Positions 42,149 through 49,961 of a stretch of DNA of 53,344 bases are shown in pieces. The position numbers and the translations under genes are program-made. This DNA comes from Bacteroidia bacterium. GTDB taxonomy: Bacteria; Bacteroidota; Bacteroidia; 2-12-FULL-35-15. Under the pieces are notes generated by a model that did no database searches, was not told where the DNA came from, and worked only from the letters and a program-made list of their open reading frames with translations. Positions within the stretch are counted from its first letter, which is position 1. Every line of letters begins with the position of its first letter. The stretch is taken from positions 1 to 53,344 of the forward strand of contig JAEUTU010000068.1 in the NCBI GenBank assembly GCA_016786925.1, written 5' to 3'.

Positions 42149-44122
42149 ATGAAGGAAGAAAGTCAGGAAATACAATCTCTAAAAAAGATAGTAGAAGAGT
42201 TGAAGCATGAAAATGCTATGCTTCGAAGGGATTTTACATCTATTCGAAATCTGAATACTGTTAATGTGCCTGATAATGTAAAATCCTTGTTCGACAAAGC
42301 GCAGGAGGTAGTAGGAGAGTATTTTAAAAATCTAAAGATGGAACCTAATAAAGGAACCATCGAGATCAATGATCAACGATATGTTTTGGTTAGGGCATCT
42401 GCTTTATCAACAGATTTTTTAAATACGATACAACTTTTGTATGCAGACCGGGGAGAAAAAGAAGCGATGTCAATTGGTAAAAATTTTTTATTTGACATTG
42501 CACATGTGATCGGGATCAATGATGCGGTTAATTTTCATACAAAAATGAATTTGACTGATCCTATTTCTAAACTCTCTGCCGGCCCTGTTCATTTTGCCTA
42601 TTCAGGATGGGCTTATGTAGATATTCTTCCTGAGAGTAATCCTAGTCCTGGTGATGATTTTTGTTTAGTATATAACCACCCTTTTTCATTTGAAGCAGAC
42701 TCCTGGATACGTTCCGGTAAAAAATCAAATACGCCTGTTTGTATCATGAATGCTGGTTATTCATCCGGATGGTGTGAGCAAAGTTTTGGTATTCCTCTTA
42801 CAGCTGTTGAAATTACCTGTAAAGCAAAAGGTGATGATATGTGCCGTTTTATCATGTCACCGCCACACAAGATCGAAGGACATATTAAAAAATATGAAGA
42901 TGCTACATCTGGTAGGAAGGAGGATATTGTATATGATATACCAACTTTTTTTGAACGGAAAAGAGTGGAAGAGGAGATGGAAAAAGCAAGAGTAAAGGCA
43001 GAAGAGTCGGATAAAGCGAAGTCGGAATTTTTAGCGAATATGAGTCATGAGATCAGAACGCCAATGAACGCGATCATTGGATATGTTGATCTGATATTAA
43101 AAGACAAGCTCCATGAAGAGCATCGATCATATCTGGAAACCGTTAAGGAGAGCGGACATTTGTTGCTTAATTTGATCAATGATGTATTGGATCTTTCTAA
43201 GATTGAAGCAGGACAATTGGTATTAGAAATATCACCGGTGTCTATAAAAGAATTGCTTATCGATGCTCAGATAATGGCAAAAGGCTTGTTGATCGGGTCA
43301 AAAAGTAATTTGGCATTGCACGTAGAAATTGATGAAAAGATCAATGATGAAATATTGGTTGATGGTTTAAGATTGCGTCAAGTATTGAACAATTTGTTGA
43401 GTAATGCCATTAAATTTACTTCAGAGGGACATGTGACAATGAATGTAAAATTAGAAGATGCATTCATTCATTTTTTTGTAGAGGATTCCGGTATTGGACT
43501 CGATGAAAAGGATTTCGAAAAAATATTTGATATGTTTGGTCAGGCAGATGCTTCATCTACAAGACAATATGGAGGCAGTGGACTCGGTTTGACCATCTCT
43601 AAAAAGATAGTGGAGTTGATGGGAGGGAAAATGTGGGTTGATTCTAAATTGGGAGAAGGCTCCAGTTTTCATTTTACTATTCCATATAGACCCAGTCTTG
43701 CTGCTAAAGTGTCGTCTGACAAAAATGATCGTCAAGTTTCGCAGGATAGAGATTCAGTAATGCTTGTTGAGGATAACTTGATCAATCAGCGATTGACGAA
43801 GTTGATCCTTGAAAAAGCTGGTTATCGTGTTATAACTGCTAATAATGGGAAGGAAGCTGTCAATCTGTTTGAATCAGATCCTTCTATCCGTTTGATCATC
43901 ATGGATATTCAAATGCCTGTTTTAGATGGTTTATCGGCCACAAAGATGATCAGAGAAAAAGAATCATTAACAGGTAATCGAATTCCGATCATTGCATTGA
44001 CGGCTCATGCGATGAAAGGAGATAAGGAAAGATGTTTGGAAGCAGGGTGTGATCACTATTTGTCGAAGCCGATCATGATAGAGTCGCTTATCGCTACGAT
44101 CAAGAAGTGTATTCCTTCTTAG
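42149..44122 (+). CDS. Hybrid histidine kinase with XylR-N/V4R sensor domain
   Basis: The 657 residues run as follows: coiled-coil start (5-30); XylR_N/V4R ligand-binding region (about 70-240); helical linker with coiled-coil character (about 268-292); HisKA with phospho-acceptor H300 in ANMSHEIRTPMNA; HATPase_c with NLLSNAIKFTS, DSGIGL and GGSGLGLTIS; and a receiver domain with phospho-acceptor D586 in IIMDIQMPVLDG. The V4R part keeps a zinc site with C198, E221, C224 and C232 at the spacing of phenol-sensing MopR-type regulators. No membrane helix is present, so sensing is cytosolic. No partner response regulator is adjacent. Confidence 0.88.
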   Translation: MKEESQEIQSLKKIVEELKHENAMLRRDFTSIRNLNTVNVPDNVKSLFDKAQEVVGEYFKNLKMEPNKGTIEINDQRYVLVRASALSTDFLNTIQLLYADRGEKEAMSIGKNFLFDIAHVIGINDAVNFHTKMNLTDPISKLSAGPVHFAYSGWAYVDILPESNPSPGDDFCLVYNHPFSFEADSWIRSGKKSNTPVCIMNAGYSSGWCEQSFGIPLTAVEITCKAKGDDMCRFIMSPPHKIEGHIKKYEDATSGRKEDIVYDIPTFFERKRVEEEMEKARVKAEESDKAKSEFLANMSHEIRTPMNAIIGYVDLILKDKLHEEHRSYLETVKESGHLLLNLINDVLDLSKIEAGQLVLEISPVSIKELLIDAQIMAKGLLIGSKSNLALHVEIDEKINDEILVDGLRLRQVLNNLLSNAIKFTSEGHVTMNVKLEDAFIHFFVEDSGIGLDEKDFEKIFDMFGQADASSTRQYGGSGLGLTISKKIVELMGGKMWVDSKLGEGSSFHFTIPYRPSLAAKVSSDKNDRQVSQDRDSVMLVEDNLINQRLTKLILEKAGYRVITANNGKEAVNLFESDPSIRLIIMDIQMPVLDGLSATKMIREKESLTGNRIPIIALTAHAMKGDKERCLEAGCDHYLSKPIMIESLIATIKKCIPS

Positions 44123-44125
44123 GAT

Positions 44126-46033
44126 TTAATCCGGGAGTTTGAGGTATTGTCCCTGATCATAAACGATCTCTTGATTATCGATCAGCCATTGGATACTTTT
44201 CAATATCTTCTCTTCGTTTCCTGTTGTTATTTTTGAAACAAGCTCTTTCAGGTCATGTGAGTGAACAGCTAAGAGTTGTTTGACCTGTTCTGCTATCATT
44301 TCAAATTCATCGGTGTGAAGTGTCTTTTTATTTTCTTCTAGACATACATCACACTGATTACAACGATAAGCATTTGTTTCTCCAAAATAGGCGAGTAGTA
44401 TCTGGCTCCTACATTTATGTGTGCTTTCAGCATAATCAAGTACAGCCTCCATTCTGGCAATGGCTCTTTTCTTTAATAATTCAAAGTTTTCTTTTGAAAG
44501 TGTCAGATTCTTTGCATCAGCACGTGGGAGTGTAAAGGTCAATTGTGGTAACTCTGTTTGCTCCAGATAAGTTAATACTTTAAGTTGATGCAGATAGTTT
44601 AGGCCTTTAATGATCTCTTCTTTTTTTAGATTCGCCTTTTTCGCAAGTTCAAATTCATTGATCTTAGCAAAATTATCAAAGAGGTTAGAATAGGAGCGGA
44701 GCAATAACTTAATGAATCCATCAAATTTAGAATTGGATATCTGAAACTTGTAAAGATCTTCCTTATTCAGTTCGAGCTTTATCCGGGATGGTTGATGAAT
44801 AGCATCTGATAATGAAATATAGCCTTCCCTTTCAATAAATTTTAAGCAGTTGAATGTTTTAATAGCTTGAAGTTGATACGTGTCACAAAAGTGCGCAATG
44901 TCAAAATCCTTTGTGATGCCCAAGCCCGATCCAATTGCTAATTGATAGTAGTTGGCCAATGCCTGATAGGTTGTTTTGATCTCCTCTAAACTTGGGAAGC
45001 CGGTTTCAATATTTCTAGTGAGCTCTAATTTATCACCGGTATTGTATAATAATATCGCAAAGGCTTTTTGCTCATCTCTTCCTGCTCTTCCGGCCTCCTG
45101 AAAATAGGCCTCTAAGGATTCGGGTAGGTCAATATGTACAACAAATCGAACATCCGGTTTATCAATGCCCATTCCAAAGGCATTGGTGCATACGATGACC
45201 CTTGCTTTATTTTGTATCCAATTACTTTGTTTGGTATCTCTTGTTTTAATGTCTAATCCTGCATGATAAAAATCGGCTGATATTTTATTGCTTTTCAGAT
45301 AGGAGGCAATTTCCTGTGTTTTTTTTCTATTTCTTACATACACAATTCCACTGCCTTTTACATTATTCGCAATTTTTATGAGTCTTGCTAATTTATCTTC
45401 TTCAGGTAAAACAACGTATGATAGGTTTTTTCTTTCAAAACTTTTTTGCAGAACATTCTCTTTCTTGAACCCTAATTTTTGCTGAATGTCTTTTACCACT
45501 TCTGGTGTGGCAGTGGCTGTCAACGCAAGTATTGGAATGTTTGGTAGTAGTTCACGCAACTGCAAGATCTTTAAGTAGCTGGGTCTGAAGTCATATCCCC
45601 ATTGAGAAATACAATGTGACTCGTCTATTGCAATGAAACTCACCTTCATTTTTTGTAATCTGACTTTTACAATTTCAGATTCCAATCGTTCGGGTGACAG
45701 GTATAGGAATTTAATATTGCCGTGTACACAATTATCGAGTGCAATGTCGATCTCTCTTTTGTGCATAGCGCTTGTTATAGCAATTGCTTTTATCCCTCTG
45801 CTGGTAAGATTTTCTACTTGATCTTTCATCAATGCGATCAAAGGAGATACAACGATACATATTCCCTCCTTTGACATGGCAGGAACTTGAAAGCAAATGG
45901 ATTTGCCTCCTCCTGTTGGTAACAAAGCAAGGGTATCATTTCCATTTAATATGGAATGAATAATATCTTCCTGCAAAGGACGAAAGGAGCGGTATCCCCA
46001 ATATTTTTCAAGTATTTCGTGAATCAAACCCAT
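44126..46033 (-). CDS. recQ: ATP-dependent DNA helicase RecQ
   Basis: A 635-residue superfamily 2 helicase: Walker A PTGGGKSICF (39-48), DEAH-type box IDESHCISQWG (136-146), SAT-like motif LTATAT, motif VI QEAGRAGRDE, and a zinc-binding CRSQILLAYF...CNQCDVC block near residues 543-566. It unwinds 3'-tailed DNA in recombinational repair. The C-terminal 70 residues do not look like an HRDC domain, as is common for the shorter Bacteroidota RecQ. It follows the second DUF7793-like gene by 32 bases and converges on the kinase gene with only three bases between stops. Confidence 0.93.
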   Translation of the reverse strand: MGLIHEILEKYWGYRSFRPLQEDIIHSILNGNDTLALLPTGGGKSICFQVPAMSKEGICIVVSPLIALMKDQVENLTSRGIKAIAITSAMHKREIDIALDNCVHGNIKFLYLSPERLESEIVKVRLQKMKVSFIAIDESHCISQWGYDFRPSYLKILQLRELLPNIPILALTATATPEVVKDIQQKLGFKKENVLQKSFERKNLSYVVLPEEDKLARLIKIANNVKGSGIVYVRNRKKTQEIASYLKSNKISADFYHAGLDIKTRDTKQSNWIQNKARVIVCTNAFGMGIDKPDVRFVVHIDLPESLEAYFQEAGRAGRDEQKAFAILLYNTGDKLELTRNIETGFPSLEEIKTTYQALANYYQLAIGSGLGITKDFDIAHFCDTYQLQAIKTFNCLKFIEREGYISLSDAIHQPSRIKLELNKEDLYKFQISNSKFDGFIKLLLRSYSNLFDNFAKINEFELAKKANLKKEEIIKGLNYLHQLKVLTYLEQTELPQLTFTLPRADAKNLTLSKENFELLKKRAIARMEAVLDYAESTHKCRSQILLAYFGETNAYRCNQCDVCLEENKKTLHTDEFEMIAEQVKQLLAVHSHDLKELVSKITTGNEEKILKSIQWLIDNQEIVYDQGQYLKLPD

Positions 46034-46065
46034 TTTTAATACACGAATTTACGAAATACTATGTC

Positions 46066-46524
46066 TTAGAAGTTAAAGAAAGGGAATTTTAGCGGTTTAT
46101 TTCTATGGTCAGCATCCGGATTGTTTTTAACATCTAATAGCCATTCAATTGCTTTGACTTGTGATTTAAAAACTTTGTACAATACTTTCGGTTTATAGAA
46201 TTTGAAGTAAAAATCGGCCATGATCTGATAGGCCAGATTATCTACGACTACAGCTACTGCCAGGAATGGTTGTTCTAATTCAATTGTAATGCTGTATTCT
46301 TTTGCTTCCTTACTGATGTTTACGAATGGTTCAAAAGAGATCAAAAAAGGATGTTTGGTATTGTTGGTAATCGCTAAATTGGCTTCTAATTCTGCCATTT
46401 TATCAAGCACATCAATATTGGACCCTTTTAAGTAGGTAACATGAACGATCTCGTTTTCATAGAGTTCGATCTTTATTTTATCCAGCTTTACTTTTTTCAG
46501 TAAAGCTGTTGCGTTTAAAGTCAT
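46066..46524 (-). CDS. DUF7793-like (STAS-like) protein, copy 2
   Basis: A 152-residue cytosolic protein, paralogous to the 33793-34185 protein: shared VVDNLAYQIMADFYFKFYKP versus VVQNLAYRLIAEFFIKVQKP and AIEWL versus AIEWC. It has an extra N-terminal segment (MTLNATALLKKVK) and a polar tail. The first half has alternating beta-strands (KIKIELYENEIVHVTYL) as in STAS-like domains. The function of the DUF7793 family is unknown. It lies upstream of recQ in the same direction with a 32-base gap. Confidence 0.6.
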   Translation of the reverse strand: MTLNATALLKKVKLDKIKIELYENEIVHVTYLKGSNIDVLDKMAELEANLAITNNTKHPFLISFEPFVNISKEAKEYSITIELEQPFLAVAVVVDNLAYQIMADFYFKFYKPKVLYKVFKSQVKAIEWLLDVKNNPDADHRNKPLKFPFFNF

Positions 46525-46587
46525 AAAAGAATATGTAGTAGAGTAGTGTTTATCTGGACAAACATATCCTTTTTATTTTAAAAAAAC

Positions 46588-46617
46588 AAAAGCCTTTGCA
46601 TATTTGCAAAGGCTTTT
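46588..46617 (-). terminator. Hairpin terminator after the TonB receptor gene
   Basis: A 13-bp perfect stem AAAAGCCTTTGCA / TGCAAAGGCTTTT with a 4-base loop, 20 bases beyond the stop codon, U-rich on the minus strand. Confidence 0.88.
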
Positions 46618-46637
46618 TGATAAAAGATTATTTAACA

Positions 46638-48893
46638 TTAGATCTTCGCTCTTAATGTAACAAAGATATTTCTGCCTGGTGAGCTGATTCCTGAGGCGAA
46701 CACTCTGTAATGAGTATCGAATAGGTTTTCTATACCAACATTGGCCGAAAAATGGTTGTTTATTTTATAAGAAGTTTTGATGTTAAATGTTACCCAGCCC
46801 GGCATACCATCCGGAGTTGCTTGACTAAGATTATCTTCTCCACTTGGGCTATAGTCTTTTAACAGTTTCGGGGCACTGTATCTAGCATAAACTTCACTCT
46901 CAAATTTTTTAAATCTAAAAAACACACTAGTTTGTCCGAACATTGGAGGGATATGATCCAAAGGAATAATTGTGTCATGTTCAGGAATGCTATTTGTTTC
47001 CGGAACCTTTTGAAAATAATTTCCTAGTGTATAAGTAAGAGATGATTTAAACGATACGTGGTCGTTCAGGTCGCTTGTGATTGCTCCGTAAACACCTTGT
47101 ACTGTAGCTTTGTCTGCATTTTGTTGAGATTGAACTCTACTTAATACACCGTTGTAAACTATAGAATCCTGTCCATTTATGCTAGCATTTTTTGTTACAA
47201 TAGCATTTTTTAAGATCGTATAGTAATAGTTTCCTTCAATTTTAAGTTGGTTATTGAAGGCTTTTACTTCAAACCCCACTTCTCCGTTATATGCATATTC
47301 CGGTTTCAATTTTTCGTTCGGAACGATAAGATTACCTCCTGTTGATTCAAAAATTTTGGTTAAGTCATCAATGTTTGGCGATCTGTAGCCTGTTGAACCG
47401 AGGATGCTAAATCTAACATATTCTTCGGGTGAAATAACTAAACCTAAATTACCGTTCAATGCATCATTTTTTTGAGTTGTGTTCTTAAATGGGAATGGAT
47501 AAAAAAGTGTATCATTAAAATTAGCTTTTAACGTATTGTTGCTATATCTAATTCCGTCCGTTAATATAAGTTTATCATTGATTTCCCAGGTGTGTGTAAG
47601 ATACACCGCACCAGTCATCATTGAGCTGCCTCCATCCGGATATCTTGTGCTCCATGGGCTTTCAGTGTTATCACTGATGTTAACTGATTTTGCCTTGGAG
47701 GTAACATCATTGTATAAGAATTCAATTCCATAGCTTAATTCATGCTTTTCTTTTAGTAGTTTTCTAAAATCAGCATTGACGGAATAAACTTTTATATTTT
47801 CAATTTGATACCTTTTATTGTTGCTATTAAACCTTCGATTTATTCTTGACTCATCTATATTCTGAAAAGCCGTTGTTATTCTTAGATTGTCATAGATCTT
47901 ACTATTGTCTGATCTTATGGTTGTGTGTAGTGAAGCTAAAAATCGGTTTTGTGGACCATAATACCATTCTGCAAATCTCAAGACCCCACTTTGAGTTTCA
48001 GATAAACGGTCATATCTATTAATATTTGATGATGTAGAATATTGAATGTTTAGTCCAATGTTTTTATTATCATCAATTTTATAGATCAGTTTTTCCATAA
48101 GATCTAACTGAGAATACCCACTAAATTTCTGAATATTAGGGTTGGAGTTACGGATCATACTATCTCCAGTATTGTTATAATTTCTACCTGCGTAAAAATA
48201 GCATCTTCCAAAATCCGGGTTGGGTGTTCTTGAGTAACCGGTTCTTAGATCATCAAAATCACTGTATGTGATTGAGGTTAATGATGCAATTTTTTTGAAA
48301 CCAAGATTAAAATCAACATGCCCTGTTTTTTCTTGATTAGCAGAAGAATACCGTGCATATGAATTAAGCTTAAAATTCATGCTATCAATTCCCAACAGGG
48401 GCGTTTTTGTATAAAAGTGCATCACACCTCCTAATGCGTCACTGCCATAGATCACCGAAGAAGGTCCGTAGATGACCTCTGTTCGATCAATGATGGCATT
48501 GTCGATTGTGATGACGTTTTGAAGATGTCCTGTTCTGTAGACGGCATTATTAAGTCTTACTCCATCAATCACAATTAATACACGACTGGCTTCAAATCCT
48601 CTTATAATAGGACTTCCACCTCCAGCCTGACTTTTTTGAACCATAATATTTCCTGTATTGCTCAATACGTCAGCTGACGTTTGTGCATTAGAGAGTTCAA
48701 TTTGCTTAGCCTTTATGACATCAATTGTATAGGCAACATCAGCTTTGTCTTCTTCTGTTTTATTGGCAGAAAACACGATCTCTTTTAAATTAATTAATTT
48801 GAGGGTTGTATCAGTTTCTGTCTCTTTATTTTGGGCAAATGCTATGAATGGTAGACATACGAGAGTCCCCAAGTTGAATATATGTTTTTTCAT
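46638..48893 (-). CDS. TonB-dependent outer-membrane receptor
   Basis: A 751-residue receptor with a signal peptide ending AFA-Q (about residue 20), a plug domain (about 50-165; SPIIRGFEASRVLIVIDGVR, GPSSVIYGSDALGGVMHF) and a barrel finishing with NVGIENLFDTHYRVFAS and a final aromatic-poor strand. No carboxypeptidase-like N-terminal domain of the SusC type is present. The plug resembles haem/haemoglobin and siderophore receptors more than glycan ones, but the ligand is uncertain. It is 57 bases behind a small membrane protein gene in the same transcript. Confidence 0.9.
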   Translation of the reverse strand: MKKHIFNLGTLVCLPFIAFAQNKETETDTTLKLINLKEIVFSANKTEEDKADVAYTIDVIKAKQIELSNAQTSADVLSNTGNIMVQKSQAGGGSPIIRGFEASRVLIVIDGVRLNNAVYRTGHLQNVITIDNAIIDRTEVIYGPSSVIYGSDALGGVMHFYTKTPLLGIDSMNFKLNSYARYSSANQEKTGHVDFNLGFKKIASLTSITYSDFDDLRTGYSRTPNPDFGRCYFYAGRNYNNTGDSMIRNSNPNIQKFSGYSQLDLMEKLIYKIDDNKNIGLNIQYSTSSNINRYDRLSETQSGVLRFAEWYYGPQNRFLASLHTTIRSDNSKIYDNLRITTAFQNIDESRINRRFNSNNKRYQIENIKVYSVNADFRKLLKEKHELSYGIEFLYNDVTSKAKSVNISDNTESPWSTRYPDGGSSMMTGAVYLTHTWEINDKLILTDGIRYSNNTLKANFNDTLFYPFPFKNTTQKNDALNGNLGLVISPEEYVRFSILGSTGYRSPNIDDLTKIFESTGGNLIVPNEKLKPEYAYNGEVGFEVKAFNNQLKIEGNYYYTILKNAIVTKNASINGQDSIVYNGVLSRVQSQQNADKATVQGVYGAITSDLNDHVSFKSSLTYTLGNYFQKVPETNSIPEHDTIIPLDHIPPMFGQTSVFFRFKKFESEVYARYSAPKLLKDYSPSGEDNLSQATPDGMPGWVTFNIKTSYKINNHFSANVGIENLFDTHYRVFASGISSPGRNIFVTLRAKI

Positions 48894-48950
48894 TTGGAAT
48901 TCTGTAAAATGTTAATTGAATGACCTTTGAAGTCTTTAAATAATTAAAAT

Positions 48951-49478
48951 TTACAGTAATTCCGGTGGAGGCGTATTGGAAGATAAAACAAACTCTATGG
49001 AGAGTGTTTTATAAATAAATGAAGGCTTCAATTTGAATGCGAATCTTTGCTTTAATGAAAGGTCTATAAAATGTGCTATTTTTTGATGATCATCTACTGA
49101 TTTGGATTTGTTTTTACTTTTCGATTGCTGATTAGCGATATGCTTATTAATGTGTTCATCTAAATTGGAAAAAAGTTGGGCTTCCTGTTTATCATCAATA
49201 CAGTATAAGAGAACCAAGTTTTCAGATGTTTCTGTTTTTACAATATCATACATTTTGTTGTTTAGGATGAATTCTTTTCCTTCTTCAAACCAATTTATTT
49301 GATCGAAATCATTTTGGTTGAAGCTGATCAAATGTAATTCAGAGTGCTTTATCTTCGATTTCAACTCCCGTTTCACTTCTTTCTTGATTTGGATTTGGGA
49401 AATTTTAAATACTACTACATATCCCAAGATGTTAAATAGGAATACGGTCAAAAGTAGATATGAAATGATGGCTTTCAT
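48951..49478 (-). CDS. Small membrane-anchored protein paired with the TonB receptor
   Basis: A 175-residue protein I do not recognise by name. It has one N-terminal membrane helix (5-27), a coiled-coil-like lysine/glutamate-rich stretch (28-48), a central domain (about 50-110), a lysine-serine-rich linker with histidines (DEHINKHIAN, about 107-116), and a C-terminal domain ending SSNTPPPELL. It should face the periplasm. Its position directly before the TonB receptor with a consensus promoter suggests a linked role in uptake, for example as a periplasmic helper, which is inference. Confidence 0.6.
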   Translation of the reverse strand: MKAIISYLLLTVFLFNILGYVVVFKISQIQIKKEVKRELKSKIKHSELHLISFNQNDFDQINWFEEGKEFILNNKMYDIVKTETSENLVLLYCIDDKQEAQLFSNLDEHINKHIANQQSKSKNKSKSVDDHQKIAHFIDLSLKQRFAFKLKPSFIYKTLSIEFVLSSNTPPPELL

Positions 49479-49488
49479 TTAGTACCAA

Positions 49489-49519
49489 CAAATCTAATAA
49501 TTCAGATTGTTCTTTCAAA
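49489..49519 (-). promoter_or_regulatory. Consensus promoter of the small protein-TonB receptor operon
   Basis: On the minus strand TTTG (49516-49519), exactly 19 bases, TAGATTTG (49489-49496). Only ten bases separate the -7 element from the start codon at 49478, so the leader is about 3-5 bases. Confidence 0.6.
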
Positions 49520-49533
49520 GGCTTAAATAAAAA

Positions 49534-49552
49534 ATCCCGGACTTGCCGGGAT
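49534..49552 (-). terminator. Hairpin terminator after the small lipoprotein gene
   Basis: A GC-rich 7-bp stem ATCCCGG / CCGGGAT with a 5-base loop; on the minus strand it is followed by a U-run. It starts four bases beyond the stop codon at 49557. Confidence 0.85.
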
Positions 49553-49556
49553 CTTT

Positions 49557-49871
49557 TTATTTCGCTTTTCCGAGATTGGATATTTCAGCCGGTATTCCGG
49601 TTGTGCAACCTGCCGGTTGTGGCATTTTTAAAGTAATGTAGTCAAATGTTACATTTAAGCCATCTACATCAAATTCTTTTTTCAGTGCATCTTTTGGAAT
49701 TAAAGTAACACCATCACTTGTTATAATAACGGCAGAACAGCCACCTGCTTTGTATTCATGTGATACTTTTCCGGATGTTTTTCCCATAGCACTTGATGTT
49801 GTTGCTTCTTTTGTTTTACAAGATGTAATTATTGATGCTACAATTGTAAAAATTATTAGGTACGATTTCAT
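49557..49871 (-). CDS. Small lipoprotein with two conserved-looking cysteines
   Basis: A 104-residue lipoprotein: hydrophobic N-terminus and lipobox IITSC (C18 would be lipidated). The mature part has two further cysteines (AGGCSAVIIT at about 44 and PAGCTTGIP at about 89) that could form a disulfide, and a strand-rich middle. I cannot assign a family or function. It has its own terminator and stands between the TonB operon and the T9SS protein. Confidence 0.6.
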   Translation of the reverse strand: MKSYLIIFTIVASIITSCKTKEATTSSAMGKTSGKVSHEYKAGGCSAVIITSDGVTLIPKDALKKEFDVDGLNVTFDYITLKMPQPAGCTTGIPAEISNLGKAK

Positions 49872-49898
49872 ATAGTTTTAATAATTGGTTTAATAAAA

Positions 49899-49946
49899 AA
49901 ACACTCATACAAGATTCATTCCGAGAATGACACTGTATGAGTGTTT
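49899..49946 (-). terminator. Terminator after the third T9SS protein gene
   Basis: A 12-bp outer stem AAACACTCATAC / GTATGAGTGTTT (49899-49910 and 49935-49946) with an inner stem TCATT/AATGA (49916-49920 and 49926-49930), 15 bases beyond the stop at 49962 and followed by a long U-run on the minus strand. Confidence 0.8.
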
Positions 49947-49961
49947 CCTTATAATTTAATA

